From Kordiimonas aquimaris (GTDB lineage Bacteria; Pseudomonadota; Alphaproteobacteria; Sphingomonadales; Kordiimonadaceae): 64,000 bases of DNA. Positions within the stretch are counted from its first letter, which is position 1. Each line of letters opens with the position of its first letter. This document shows, in pieces, positions 52,193-61,481 of this stretch. The stretch is from assembly GCF_025574485.1 (NCBI RefSeq), contig NZ_JAOBPO010000002.1, positions 126,501-190,500 on the forward strand, written 5' to 3'. The notes beneath the pieces were generated by a model. The model was not told the origin of the DNA. It worked only from the letters and a program-made list of their open reading frames with translations, and searched no databases. Both the position numbers and the translations under genes were made by a program.

Positions 52193-53557
52193 ATGATCAA
52201 TTTTTTGCGTAATTTTAAAGTGAATGTGCGTATTTGGGCGCTTACAGTACTGTCTTTGTTGGGTACTCTTTTCATTGTATGGCAGTTTAGTTCACTCATT
52301 CAGGAGTTGAATGAAGGGGCTGTTTCAGCAAGTGAAGCTGAAGCGCACCAAACCACTGTTTACTGGTACACTGGCATTTTGTTTATTCTGATTGTTACGT
52401 TGTCTGTTGCTATTATATCCAGTGTTATGAGGCCGCTGCGCCGCCTGCAGGATGAATTGGTTGCTTTGTCTAAAGGTCAATACACCAACCCTGTTACGGA
52501 TATGGATCACGGTGACGGCATTGCTGCGATGGCACGTGCTGCAGAGTTTTTACGGCAGAATTCTCTGGAAACCGAGAAGTTGCGTGAAGAAGCAGAATCT
52601 GCGCGGCTTGTGCGCGAAGAAGAAGAGCATGCTGCAGAAGAAGAACGAAGGCAGGCTGATGTAAAGCGTATTGATGATGAACGCATGCAGGCTGAACATA
52701 ATGCGGCAGAGCGTCAGCGCATGCAGCTTGAACTGGCTGGAACATTTGAAACTGAAATTTCGGGCGTTATTGAAGTGTTGTCTGGTTCGGTTGCTGAACT
52801 GCAAATGGCTGCGGAAACAGTGACAGACGCTATAGCGCAAACAGGCCTTGAGGTTAACGCGGCTGCATCAGCTACAGATGCAACAGGGCAGGACATGGTT
52901 TCAGTTGCTGAGGCAACACAAGGCCTGACCGATGCCATCGGTGAAATTCGAATGCAGGTCGAAAGCGCAAACACAACAACGATGAACGCCATGGATGTTG
53001 CCAAAGAAGCCGGAGACCGCGTTAATTCTTTGTCTGATGCGTCTGGCCGCATTGCAGAGGTGATCACGTTGATCAATGAAATTGCCGAGCAAACAAACTT
53101 GCTTGCGCTTAACGCCACTATTGAGGCTGCGCGTGCAGGCGATGCAGGCAAGGGTTTTGCTGTTGTGGCAAGCGAAGTTAAGTCTCTGGCTAACCAAACA
53201 GCTCGCGCGACTCAAGAGATTGAAGAGCAAGTGGGTGCCATGCAGAAAGCAACGCAAGACACAGTGGGTGCGGTTGATTCTATCCGCGGTGCTATCAATC
53301 AGGTGAGTGAGATCTCAGGTATGATTGCGGCAGCCGTTGTACAGCAGGAAGCGTCCACAGGCGAGATTAGCCGCAGTGTCCAGAATGCAAGCCAAGGTAC
53401 TGCAAACCTGGGCCAGAATGTTGGCCGTGTTCAGGAAATGTCTGAACGCAGTGCAGGTGCGGCAACCGTTGTGGGTGAAGCCTCAGGTGGTTTGTCTGAG
53501 CAAGCAGGTGTGTTGGAAACAGCAGTTAACCGTTTCCTTGAACGCTTGCGCAGCTAA
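52193..53557 (+). CDS. methyl-accepting chemotaxis protein with very short periplasmic loop
   Basis: The 454-residue protein has two transmembrane helices (about residues 14-31 and 52-73) separated by only about 20 periplasmic residues. A HAMP domain ([19 protein letters not shown]), a long charged coiled coil (about 125-185) and the signalling hairpin follow, the last with [38 protein letters not shown]. It lacks a typical ligand-binding domain, so it may sense membrane or cytoplasmic state, or partner with another protein. No C-terminal CheR-binding pentapeptide is seen. Its 3' end overlaps the convergent oxidoreductase gene by 4 bp. Confidence 0.9.
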   Translation: MINFLRNFKVNVRIWALTVLSLLGTLFIVWQFSSLIQELNEGAVSASEAEAHQTTVYWYTGILFILIVTLSVAIISSVMRPLRRLQDELVALSKGQYTNPVTDMDHGDGIAAMARAAEFLRQNSLETEKLREEAESARLVREEEEHAAEEERRQADVKRIDDERMQAEHNAAERQRMQLELAGTFETEISGVIEVLSGSVAELQMAAETVTDAIAQTGLEVNAAASATDATGQDMVSVAEATQGLTDAIGEIRMQVESANTTTMNAMDVAKEAGDRVNSLSDASGRIAEVITLINEIAEQTNLLALNATIEAARAGDAGKGFAVVASEVKSLANQTARATQEIEEQVGAMQKATQDTVGAVDSIRGAINQVSEISGMIAAAVVQQEASTGEISRSVQNASQGTANLGQNVGRVQEMSERSAGAATVVGEASGGLSEQAGVLETAVNRFLERLRS

Positions 53558-54771
53558 TAACGTTTAACTTCAGTAAAATCACGATCAGGGCGATACGGGC
53601 CAAGACGTTCTATTGTTTCGCCGGTTAACAGTTCGTGTGCGACAAGCTGGCCTACAATCGGTGCCAGCGACACGCCGCTGTGCATAACCGCTGTATATAC
53701 GTCCGGCTGTTTCGGTGCCACACCTATAACGGGGTGCCCGTCAATCGGTAATGGCCTCCAGCCTATGTAAACATTCTCGATTTCGGCAGTTGCTATTGCA
53801 GGAACAAATTGTTCAGCAACTGCGAGCATGCGCGCAGCATGTTCTTCACCGAAAGCGCGCGTTGGGAATGCATTGGGTCTGCTGGCAAGGCGCATAGCGT
53901 GTGCTTGGTTTTGTGGTGCACCGTCTTGCTCGCCGAGCACAACGCGACCATCTTCGCGTTGATGCATGTGCACCCCGGGTGCCGCAATAATTCGGTTGAT
54001 AATCCGGGCCATGGGTTTGGTAATAGCGATCACACCTGGTGTGGACCGTTGCGGCAAATCAGTGCCGGTAAATTGACCCATCATGTAGGGTGCCGCACCA
54101 GTTGCCAGCACCAACTTGTCTGTGCGTATTGCACCTTGGCTTGTTGTCACCTCTTTTAGCTCACCTGCTAAGTATGATGCTGCAGTGAGCTTGCTGGGGA
54201 ATATCAGATTTGCGCCCATTGCTTTGGCTGCATTAAGCATAGCATGCGTTGCAGCAACGGGGTCTACTGCGGCATCGTTGCCAGAATAAGCGGCTTTTGT
54301 GCTGTCAAATACGAGGCCCGGTTCCAGTTTGGCAACTTCAGCCGCATCAATCATACGGGCTGGTTCACCCCACGCGATTTGCTCATCTATCTGGGCTGTA
54401 AGCTTTTGCTGTCGCGTGTTACCGTCAAACCATTCCAGTGAACCGGTTTGCCTGAGCGGAATATTAAGCTCTTGGCTTAATATTTGCCAATTAGAAACAC
54501 CCTCCTGATTGAGGGCGTGGTAAGCGCGAGGCTGTTTTGCCCATGTGGCGTTAATCCATGCGAACGTACCGCGACTGGCGTGGCTTGCTGGTCCTTCAGA
54601 GTCTATAACGGTGACGGATGCGCCAGCTTTAGCTAGGTGATATGCGATGGATGCACCGACAATGCCCGCGCCTGCTACGACAACACGCATGCCTGCAGCA
54701 TTTGCAATTGGAGCAATCATGCTGGTTGCTGCAGCGGCTCCCATCAGCTTTAGTAAAAGACGACGGTCCAT
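53554..54771 (-). CDS. exported FAD-dependent oxidoreductase, DadA-like
   Basis: The 405-residue protein has an N-terminal twin-arginine-like signal ([18 protein letters not shown]), then the FAD motif [27 protein letters not shown]. Later DAO-family signatures are [15 protein letters not shown] and [36 protein letters not shown]. It resembles D-amino-acid dehydrogenase (DadA) flavoproteins. Its apparent Tat export would place it in the periplasm, oxidising an amino acid there; the substrate is unknown. It overlaps the chemoreceptor by 4 bp. Confidence 0.83.
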   Translation of the reverse strand: MDRRLLLKLMGAAAATSMIAPIANAAGMRVVVAGAGIVGASIAYHLAKAGASVTVIDSEGPASHASRGTFAWINATWAKQPRAYHALNQEGVSNWQILSQELNIPLRQTGSLEWFDGNTRQQKLTAQIDEQIAWGEPARMIDAAEVAKLEPGLVFDSTKAAYSGNDAAVDPVAATHAMLNAAKAMGANLIFPSKLTAASYLAGELKEVTTSQGAIRTDKLVLATGAAPYMMGQFTGTDLPQRSTPGVIAITKPMARIINRIIAAPGVHMHQREDGRVVLGEQDGAPQNQAHAMRLASRPNAFPTRAFGEEHAARMLAVAEQFVPAIATAEIENVYIGWRPLPIDGHPVIGVAPKQPDVYTAVMHSGVSLAPIVGQLVAHELLTGETIERLGPYRPDRDFTEVKRY

Positions 54772-54855
54772 GCTTTAACTCCCCTTGTCACGTGTTCTCC
54801 CCCTATCACGCACAACAACAATAGCGCGTAATACCAAAAGGAGCCAGAGGGTTGC

Positions 54856-55311
54856 TTAAGCCACGCGCTCTTCAGACTGAGGCAGAAAGCGCTGAATGTG
54901 CGTTCTGTACCATGCAGGAAAGCCATAGCTTTTTGCTGCTTCCAGAATTTTCTCTACATAACCGGGCCGCGGGGCGGCGTTCTCGACCTCCGGCATAATA
55001 TAGGTCAGGCTTGCAACGACCTTGCCGCCGCGTGTCTGTACCAAAACAGGCTCTGGTACATATCCTGCCAAACCTACGCTGGACGTATGGCTTTCATAAA
55101 CCTGCTTTAATTCTGTATGGGTGAGGTTTGCGAGAATGCCGTATACAATACCGTCACCGGAATCTACTAAAGTGGCTGAGCTACCAATGATTAACTCATA
55201 ACCGCTTATTTGAGCTGGCGCGAATGCGCGCCGCTTTATCCCAAGTGATTGCATGACGTCCGAGCTCATTAGCGCACCGTAAAAGAAAACCTGTATTTTT
55301 CGCTCAACCAT
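54856..55311 (-). CDS. gamma-glutamylcyclotransferase-like (AIG2) protein
   Basis: Start 55311 is chosen because it begins the domain directly (MVERKIQVFFYGALMS); an ATG at 55341 adds ten unusual residues. The roughly 151-residue protein has the YGALM phosphate/substrate loop and the ending YVEKILEAAKSYGFPAWYRTHIQRFL of the AIG2-like gamma-glutamylcyclotransferase family. These convert gamma-glutamyl amino acids or glutathione to 5-oxoproline. The catalytic Glu typical of the family cannot be assigned with certainty by eye. Confidence 0.72.
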   Translation of the reverse strand: MVERKIQVFFYGALMSSDVMQSLGIKRRAFAPAQISGYELIIGSSATLVDSGDGIVYGILANLTHTELKQVYESHTSSVGLAGYVPEPVLVQTRGGKVVASLTYIMPEVENAAPRPGYVEKILEAAKSYGFPAWYRTHIQRFLPQSEERVA

Positions 55312-55437
55312 GATCGCCTGTATCCAGATATATGAAGGCATTGTGCCTGCAGCTGCGTAAGTTTACAGGCAAAAGGGTTAGTAAATGGTAACCAAGCTTT
55401 TCTTGACCTATGCTTCAAGTCTGTTTTGAGATGGTAA

Positions 55438-55464
55438 TGTCAAAAAACTGTCTGCTTGTTCGAC
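55438..55464 (+). promoter_or_regulatory. possible ECF42-type promoter (TGTCAA-N17-CGAC)
   Basis: TGTCAA (55438-55443) and CGAC (55461-55464), spaced by 17 bp, lie upstream of the YCII-sigma pair. This is one base off the TGTCGA / CGA-TC motif I recall for ECF42 sigma factors, and suggests autoregulation. Weak evidence on its own. Confidence 0.4.
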
Positions 55465-55532
55465 ACTAGGTCATGCAGGCAGAAAATAACGTGCTGCATA
55501 TGCAACCATATAAACCGCGAAGGGGAACTAAA

Positions 55533-55886
55533 ATGAACACATATGCATTATTGCTTAATCATGCACCGGACAGATACGATGGTTTAACAGAAGATGACTA
55601 TATGGATATCATCAAAGATTATGTCGCATGGGTCGAGAAACTGTCAGCTGAAGGCACGTATGTTGGCGGAGAGAAATTAGCGGATGGACCAGGTAAAACT
55701 CTTACCAAAACTGACACTGGCATTGAAGTGCATGATGCGCCCATGGCTGAACTGGCTGAAGTATTGGGTGGCTTTATGCTGATTAAAGCTGCGGATTATG
55801 CAAGCGCGGTAGCTATAGCGAAAACATGTCCACACATGGTGCACAACAGCACGCTGGAAATCCGCGAAGTGCAGCCGACTGATTGA
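55533..55886 (+). CDS. YCII-related (DGPF-type) protein coupled to an ECF sigma factor
   Basis: ATG 55533 follows AAGGGGA; an in-frame start at 55473 adds an unlikely N-terminus. The roughly 117-residue protein shows the YCII/DGPF fold: YALLLNHAP, VEKLSAEGTYVGGEKLADG, FMLIKAADYASAVAIAKTCPH and LEIREV. The DGPF motif appears as DGPG. These proteins nearly always accompany ECF42-type sigma factors; their biochemical role is unknown. The sigma gene follows 6 bp later. Confidence 0.87.
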   Translation: MNTYALLLNHAPDRYDGLTEDDYMDIIKDYVAWVEKLSAEGTYVGGEKLADGPGKTLTKTDTGIEVHDAPMAELAEVLGGFMLIKAADYASAVAIAKTCPHMVHNSTLEIREVQPTD

Positions 55887-55892
55887 GTTGAT

Positions 55893-57323
55893 GTGACCGA
55901 ACATGACAACATAAAAGATGCTAATAACAGCACGATAGCTGGGGAAAGCGGTGCGGATGGTGTTAATGCTGCCGCGCCGCAAGCAGCGCCCTCTAAAGTG
56001 ATTGCGCATGAACTTGTTGGCGCGCAACTTGAGCGCATGGCCCGTACACAACGCCGGCGGCTTGTTGCTGACCTTGTGACTAAACTTGGTGTTAAGCGGC
56101 TTGAGATGGCAGAGGACGTAGTTCAGGACGCTGTCATTGCCGCTATGCAGTCATGGCCATTTAAGGGCATGCCGGATAGCCCTGCGGCATGGTTAAACCG
56201 GGTTGCACGCAATAAGGCATACGATCGTCTGCGCCGTGAGGGGCGCGAACAGTCCATCACCAATGATGATGAAAGCGAACATGACCCTCGCCAGCACGAT
56301 GATGCGGTTATGTCGCAAGTGGCAGACCATATGCACGGCCAGTTTTATGGTGCGCAGGTTAATGACCCTGAACTGAAACTGATTTTTCTTTGCTGCCACG
56401 ACAGCCTTGTTGAAGAAGACAGGCTGATGCTGACCCTGAAAGTGGTGAGTGGTTTTACCGCCCGTGATATTGCCGCTGTGTTTCTGAAAAAAGAAGCTGC
56501 TGTGGGTCAACGTTTAGCAAGGGCAAAACGCAAGCTACGCGCACTTGATGGTGAAGGCACAAGCCATGACTTGAACGATCTTAGCCGTTTTGCAGTGCAG
56601 GCGCGGTTGAATACAGTGTTGAAGGTCATTTATTTGATGTTTGCGCTGGGGTATGCGCCGCGGCGCGGTGAAGCTCTTATACAGCAGGACGTTGCGCTGG
56701 AGGCCTTGCGTCTTGCTGAAGTGCTGGCTGGTGCGCGCGAGACGGTGCAGCCTGCGGTGCACGCACTAGCAGCACTACTGAATTTGCAGGCATCACGGTT
56801 TGCGGCGCGTACAGGGCCAGATACCGCCAATAATGATATGAGTGGTAGACTTGTGCTACTGCGTGATCAGAACAGGGCGCTATGGGACACTGAGTTGATC
56901 AAGCGCGGCATGGTGCATCTGGCAATGGCGCAGGCGGGTGATGCGCTTTCGCGTTACCACCTTGAGGCAGGCATAGCTGCTGCACATGCAACAGCGAAAC
57001 ATTTCGGCGAAACAGACTGGACCGGTATTTGTGCGCTTTATGTCCGGCTTGAAGCCATGACTAATTCACCTGTTGTAGCTGTGAATGCATGCGTAGCACA
57101 AGCATTTGCTGGCACACCCGAAAAAGCATTTCTGAAGCTTGAAGCGCTGGCAGGCGCGGAACGATTGTCCGATTACGCGCCTTATCACATTGCACGCGGT
57201 GAATTGCTACGCATGCTGTCACGCCCCATTGACGCTGCAGAAAGTTTTCAAGCTGCAATAGTTTGCGCAGCATCCGCACCGGTTATTGCTCACCTCCAGG
57301 ACCGATTGGCATCCTGCGTTTGA
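55893..57323 (+). CDS. ECF42-type RNA polymerase sigma factor with C-terminal helical domain
   Basis: The 476-residue product starts at GTG. Sigma region 2 spans about residues 45-115 (QDAVIAAMQSWPFKGMPDSPAAWLNRVARNKAYDRLRRE) and region 4 about 155-215 (LTLKVVSGFTARDIAAVFLKKEAAVGQRLARAKRKLR). The remaining 250 residues form the helical TPR-like C-terminus that defines ECF42/DUF6596 sigma factors and replaces an anti-sigma factor in control. The YCII gene upstream is the standard partner. The N-terminal 40 residues are low-complexity and probably flexible. Confidence 0.9.
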   Translation: MTEHDNIKDANNSTIAGESGADGVNAAAPQAAPSKVIAHELVGAQLERMARTQRRRLVADLVTKLGVKRLEMAEDVVQDAVIAAMQSWPFKGMPDSPAAWLNRVARNKAYDRLRREGREQSITNDDESEHDPRQHDDAVMSQVADHMHGQFYGAQVNDPELKLIFLCCHDSLVEEDRLMLTLKVVSGFTARDIAAVFLKKEAAVGQRLARAKRKLRALDGEGTSHDLNDLSRFAVQARLNTVLKVIYLMFALGYAPRRGEALIQQDVALEALRLAEVLAGARETVQPAVHALAALLNLQASRFAARTGPDTANNDMSGRLVLLRDQNRALWDTELIKRGMVHLAMAQAGDALSRYHLEAGIAAAHATAKHFGETDWTGICALYVRLEAMTNSPVVAVNACVAQAFAGTPEKAFLKLEALAGAERLSDYAPYHIARGELLRMLSRPIDAAESFQAAIVCAASAPVIAHLQDRLASCV

Positions 57324-57346
57324 ATGAGTGATCAAATTTTGCAAGT

Positions 57347-57421
57347 AGTTACAATTGTTATTTGACGTTTAATCAATGGCTTGCCATAGACCTAAGTGTA
57401 CTATTTCTAGTTACAATTGTA
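57347..57421. repeat. direct repeat AGTTACAATTGT with palindromic core upstream of the RTX gene
   Basis: Identical 12-mers AGTTACAATTGT occur at 57347-57358 and 57409-57420, 62 bp apart. Each contains the palindrome ACAATTGT, extended in the second copy to TACAATTGTA (57412-57421). They lie between the sigma-factor stop and the RTX start, about 30 and 90 bp before the ATG, and look like two binding sites for one regulator. Confidence 0.55.
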
Positions 57422-57450
57422 TATCAAGTACATATTTTGGGGGCTATTTC

Positions 57451-60027
57451 ATGCTTATTGAAGGCACTAACGAACCGGATGATATTCTAGGTACATCTGG
57501 CAACGATACAATCAATAGTTTTTCTGGCGCTGACACAGTTTTTGGTGATCAAGGCGATGACGAGATTAGCGGCGGCGAAGGCGCGGACATTCTCGACGGT
57601 GGCACCGGAAATGATTCCATATTTGGTAATGAAGGTGATGACTTTCTGCTCGGCGGCGAAGGCGATGACTTCCTTGTTGGCGGGGATGGTAATGATGTGC
57701 TGGACCTCGGTGCAAGCGGAGATGGTTTATTAACAACAGATCAAGCGCGCGGGGGTGCCGGAGATGATCTGTTGATCGGTGGCTCAGGTGGTCCGAAGTT
57801 GCTAACTGGCGGCGCAGGCAATGACACGCTCGATGGTTCGCAGGGTGGAAATGATCAGATCGATTATTTCGATGTTGGGTTTGGTGTTGATGGTGGTTCC
57901 GTTCAACTACCCGGTGATGTAACAGGTGTTTTTGTTGACCTTGCTAGCGGCGTAACAGTTGATGATGGTGAAGGTGGTACGGACACGCTGATTGGCATCG
58001 AAAATGTTGGCGGTTCATTCTTTAATGATGTGATTATTGGTGACGCGGGAAATAATGCGTTATTTGGCAATGCAGGCGATGACTTTATCGACGGCGGCGC
58101 TGGTGCAGATATTGTTTTCGGAGATGACGGTAACGACACACTGATTGGTGGTGGTGGTTCCGATTTCTTTCTGGGTGGTTCAGGCGCTGATGTTTTCATC
58201 ATTCCAAATTTTGAAAATGATTTCGTCAACATCGGTGACTTCAATGTTGCAGACGGTGACGTGCTGGACCTTAGTCAAACCACACTTGGTCTTACCGACC
58301 TAGACGCTATTTTGGCGCTTGTAATTGATTTTGGCAGTGGCATTGATATTCCAATCGGTGATTTCAGCGGCAACCTTGGTATTCAAGGTTTGACTATTGA
58401 TGGGTTGATTGCTGCAGATGCGAATGGCCAGATCATCTACGGTACGGCTCCTGTTGGTGTCCAGCTGGTTGGAACACCTGACGCAGACGTTCTTACTGGC
58501 ACGGTTAATGATGACACAATCGACGGCCTCGGCGGTGATGACGAATTAAACGGTAACGCTGGTGATGATATTCTGAACGGCGGAGAAGGTAATGATTTTG
58601 TCTCTGGTGGTGCCGGTGATGATGCTTTGTTTGGCGGTGAAGGTGATGACACGCTTGTTGGCGGTGACGGTAATGACACGCTCGATTTGGGCACAAGTAC
58701 TGATAACAGAGCAGTCAGAGATGAGGCGTTCGGTGGTGCAGGCGATGACATACTAATTACTGGTGTTGGTGGCCCTGTATCTCTGTTTGGTGGTGCCGGC
58801 AATGACACACTCGATGGTTCGCAAGGGGCTGAAGATACAGCGAATTATTCTTTCGTCGGGCGCGGCTTTGATGGTGGCCCAGTGCAGGAAGAGGGTGATA
58901 CAATTGGTGTGGATGTTAATCTGTCTGCTGGTGTTGCTTTTGATGACGGTGAAGGTGGTGCCGATGTGCTTATTGGCATTGAAAATGTATTTGGTTCCGA
59001 CTTTGACGACACCCTTATCGGCGATGCAGGGGACAACAATTTTTCAGGCCTCAACGGCAACGATTTCATCGATGGCGGCGCAGGCAGCAACCAGTTGGGT
59101 GGTGGTGAAGGTGATGATACGCTTGTTGGTTCAGGCACAGACTCTCTTACCGGCGGTGCTGGTGCTGATACTTTTGTTACGACAAGTGGTGATGCTGACA
59201 GGACTATCATCTTTGACTTATCTCTAGCTGACGGCGACGTGTTGGACCTCAGTTCCAACTTGTTTGGCGCTTCAGATCTGCCTTCCTTGCTGCAGTTTGC
59301 AAGTGAAGTGGCCGCCGGTGTTCGCATTGACTTTGGCGATCAGTTGATTGGTCTGATTGGGTTAACGTTTGATGATTTGATAGCTTTGGATAATAGCGGT
59401 TTGATCATTTACGGGGCGGTCATTGCTGGTGAAAATATCCGTGGCGGCAATGCCAGCGATAATATTACAGGCGGCCTCGGAGATGACACCCTTTCGGGTG
59501 GCAACGGCAATGATACGGTGGCTGGTGACTTTGGCGCGGATCAAATATCAGGTGGTAACGGTAACGACCAACTGTTTGGTGACGGCGGGGCTGACATTGT
59601 GAACGGCGGTAATGGTGCTGATGTTATTGCTGGCGATGCCGGCGATGATACGCTGAACGGTGGTAACGGAAACGATACGTTGAACGGCGGTGAAGGTGAT
59701 GACATCATCATTGCTGGTAATGGCGTGGATATTATTACAGGCGGAGCAGGTAACGATACGCTAACCGGTAATAATGGGTCCGATACTTTCGCTTTTGGCA
59801 GCGGTGCCGGTAATGACACAATCACAGATTTTTCTGCCAGAAGTGATACGCTCGATCTTTCGCAAACAGATATTGATTTTGTTGATACTGCGTCTGTAGT
59901 GGCAGCATCCAGTGAAACAACAATTGATGGTGCGGATGGTCTTCTGATCGACCTTGGTGCAGGTAACAGTGTGTTCCTGATCAATACTGATTTTGATGAC
60001 CTGACGCGTGCTGATATCATCTTCTAA
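57451..60027 (+). CDS. RTX calcium-binding repeat protein, 858 residues, with internal duplication
   Basis: ATG 57451 is chosen (GGGGG upstream). The protein contains long stretches of GGxGxDxLx repeats. Two homologous halves of about 330 residues are visible (about 1-330 and 340-660). Both carry DTLDGSQG, then an aromatic G-F/V-G-x-DGG-x-VQ segment, then DDGEGG-x-D-x-LIGIENV and DGDVLDLS. A third, shorter run of repeats leads to the C-terminal DTFAFGSGAGNDTITDFSARSDTLDLSQ, a type I secretion-type end. There is no N-terminal signal and no enzyme domain, so a surface adhesin or matrix role is likely. It is preceded by palindromic direct repeats and followed by a terminator. Confidence 0.87.
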   Translation: MLIEGTNEPDDILGTSGNDTINSFSGADTVFGDQGDDEISGGEGADILDGGTGNDSIFGNEGDDFLLGGEGDDFLVGGDGNDVLDLGASGDGLLTTDQARGGAGDDLLIGGSGGPKLLTGGAGNDTLDGSQGGNDQIDYFDVGFGVDGGSVQLPGDVTGVFVDLASGVTVDDGEGGTDTLIGIENVGGSFFNDVIIGDAGNNALFGNAGDDFIDGGAGADIVFGDDGNDTLIGGGGSDFFLGGSGADVFIIPNFENDFVNIGDFNVADGDVLDLSQTTLGLTDLDAILALVIDFGSGIDIPIGDFSGNLGIQGLTIDGLIAADANGQIIYGTAPVGVQLVGTPDADVLTGTVNDDTIDGLGGDDELNGNAGDDILNGGEGNDFVSGGAGDDALFGGEGDDTLVGGDGNDTLDLGTSTDNRAVRDEAFGGAGDDILITGVGGPVSLFGGAGNDTLDGSQGAEDTANYSFVGRGFDGGPVQEEGDTIGVDVNLSAGVAFDDGEGGADVLIGIENVFGSDFDDTLIGDAGDNNFSGLNGNDFIDGGAGSNQLGGGEGDDTLVGSGTDSLTGGAGADTFVTTSGDADRTIIFDLSLADGDVLDLSSNLFGASDLPSLLQFASEVAAGVRIDFGDQLIGLIGLTFDDLIALDNSGLIIYGAVIAGENIRGGNASDNITGGLGDDTLSGGNGNDTVAGDFGADQISGGNGNDQLFGDGGADIVNGGNGADVIAGDAGDDTLNGGNGNDTLNGGEGDDIIIAGNGVDIITGGAGNDTLTGNNGSDTFAFGSGAGNDTITDFSARSDTLDLSQTDIDFVDTASVVAASSETTIDGADGLLIDLGAGNSVFLINTDFDDLTRADIIF

Positions 60028-60065
60028 ACGGATCGCATGTTTCGGTTGCGTTAAATAATAAAATG

Positions 60066-60094
60066 AGGCTGTGTCGTTGGGCGCAGCCTTTTTC
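60066..60094 (+). terminator. intrinsic terminator after the RTX gene
   Basis: The stem AGGCTGTG / CGCAGCCT with one G-U pair and an 8-base loop is followed by TTTTTC. Confidence 0.85.
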
Positions 60095-60190
60095 TTTGCG
60101 CTAAAAAAAGAGTTTTGGATGTGGTGTGGTAGACAGATGTGATTAAGCCCTTATATATGCAAATCACTGCATTGAAACAGGGCGTGCGAT

Positions 60191-60907
60191 ATGAGCGAAC
60201 ATGATGACCTACCGAACGTAAATACAGATGCATTGCATGTGCCGGTGGTGGCTAATTTTACTGCAAATCTGCCGACCCATCCGCCTAAAATTCTATTATT
60301 ATACGGCAGCTTGCGTGAGCGATCATTCAGTCGCCTTGTTGTGGAAGAAAGCGCGCGTATTCTTGAGGTTATGGGCGCTGAAGTGCGGATTTATGATCCG
60401 TCGGGCCTGCCGCTGCCGGACGATGCAGACGAGAGCCACCCCAAAGTGCAAGAGCTGCGTGACCTGATGGCATGGTCTGAGGGGCAGGTCTGGTGCTCGC
60501 CAGAGCGGCACGGCACCATGACCGGCATCATGAAAGCGCAAATAGACTGGGTGCCACTGTCCATCGGTGCGGTGCGACCAACACAAGGCAAAACGCTGGC
60601 GGTGATGCAGGTGTGCGGTGGGTCACAGTCGTTTAACGTAGTGAACCAGATGCGCCAGCTGGGCCGCTGGATGCGGATGATTACCATCCCGAACCAGTCC
60701 TCTGTTGCGAGGGCATTTCTGGAATTTGACGATAACGATCGCATGAAGCCATCTGGCTATTACAACCGGATCGTTGATGTGCTGGAGGAACTGATGAAGT
60801 TCACGTTGCTGACACGCGGCAACGCAGACTATCTGGTGGACCGCTACTCAGAGCGAGTTGAAAGCGCCGAAGCCCTGATGAAGCGGGTTAATCAGCGTGA
60901 TATTTAG
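60191..60907 (+). CDS. arsH: ArsH, NADPH-dependent FMN oxidoreductase of organoarsenical resistance
   Basis: The 238-residue flavoprotein matches ArsH throughout: [26 protein letters not shown] (FMN-binding start), [55 protein letters not shown] and the C-terminal [17 protein letters not shown]. ArsH oxidises trivalent methyl- and aryl-arsenicals and reduces other oxidants. It usually sits in an ars operon with arsR, arsC and arsB, but none of those is present here, so it may act in general redox defence or be controlled from elsewhere. Confidence 0.93.
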   Translation: MSEHDDLPNVNTDALHVPVVANFTANLPTHPPKILLLYGSLRERSFSRLVVEESARILEVMGAEVRIYDPSGLPLPDDADESHPKVQELRDLMAWSEGQVWCSPERHGTMTGIMKAQIDWVPLSIGAVRPTQGKTLAVMQVCGGSQSFNVVNQMRQLGRWMRMITIPNQSSVARAFLEFDDNDRMKPSGYYNRIVDVLEELMKFTLLTRGNADYLVDRYSERVESAEALMKRVNQRDI

Positions 60908-61202
60908 GGGCGACCACATCACGGTTGGGTTGGTATACAAGAGGCAGGGCTGTTCTTTATGCACAGCTCATGTCCGCACATTGGTACGAACATGAGTGTG
61001 CTGTTGGTTAGGTGATCCGCCTAATGACTCGGCTGCTGTCAGCGGCACTGGCAGGCAAGTTGGCATGTATCTAGCTCTCAAGAGAGGGGGCTCTCTTCAT
61101 GGGGATATATTCTCCTAGACGGTTCACCTAGCTGTGTTGCCCTTTACTGGGTAATTCCTGATTACTTGGCTATTTGACGCCATCGGTATGATATATTTTT
61201 TG
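60908..61202. other. 295-bp intergenic region with structured inverted repeats
   Basis: No gene is supported here. GCACA-g-CTCATGT pairs with ACATGAG-TGTGC across 60961-61001 (12 bp with one bulge). A second set, CTCTC (61075-61079), AAGAGAG (61080-61086) and CTCTCTT (61091-61097), allows two mutually exclusive stems. Both would fold in plus-strand RNA past arsH; neither has a T-run. Confidence 0.5.
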
Positions 61203-61424
61203 CTATCTTCCGCGGCGTGCAAACTTCCGTGCTTGCTTTTTGGATTTCACCCGACCTGGCATATCATAGCCTGAGCAATCATCTTTCTGATTATGATTGA
61301 GGCTGTATTCTTTGTCATAATCGCCGTAATCGTAATCGTAATCGTCGTAATCCAGCCCTTCATAGTCATTATAATTGGCGTGGTATTTATGCGCTGTGTA
61401 CTGACGGTGATTCAGTGATGCCAT
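61203..61424 (-). CDS. small Tyr/Asp-rich protein with basic C-terminus, unknown
   Basis: Start 61424 is fixed by AGGAG seven bases upstream. The roughly 73-residue protein has a stretch of 25 residues composed largely of alternating Asp and Tyr (for example GLDYDDYDYDYGDYDKEY). It ends in a basic tail, KSKKQARKFARRGR. Charge is thus strongly segregated, and the fold is likely disordered. No family is recognised. It could bind nucleic acid or phase-separate; this is speculation. Confidence 0.6.
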   Translation of the reverse strand: MASLNHRQYTAHKYHANYNDYEGLDYDDYDYDYGDYDKEYSLNHNQKDDCSGYDMPGRVKSKKQARKFARRGR

Positions 61425-61481
61425 TTTTATCTCCTGTTCAGACATCGTGGTTCAAGTTGTTGATGCAGTGCATCAGTTTGC

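Noticed and set aside
57451-60027. Regular repeats that might suggest a CRISPR array
   Set aside because: They are in-frame coding repeats of an RTX protein of variable DNA sequence, without spacers.
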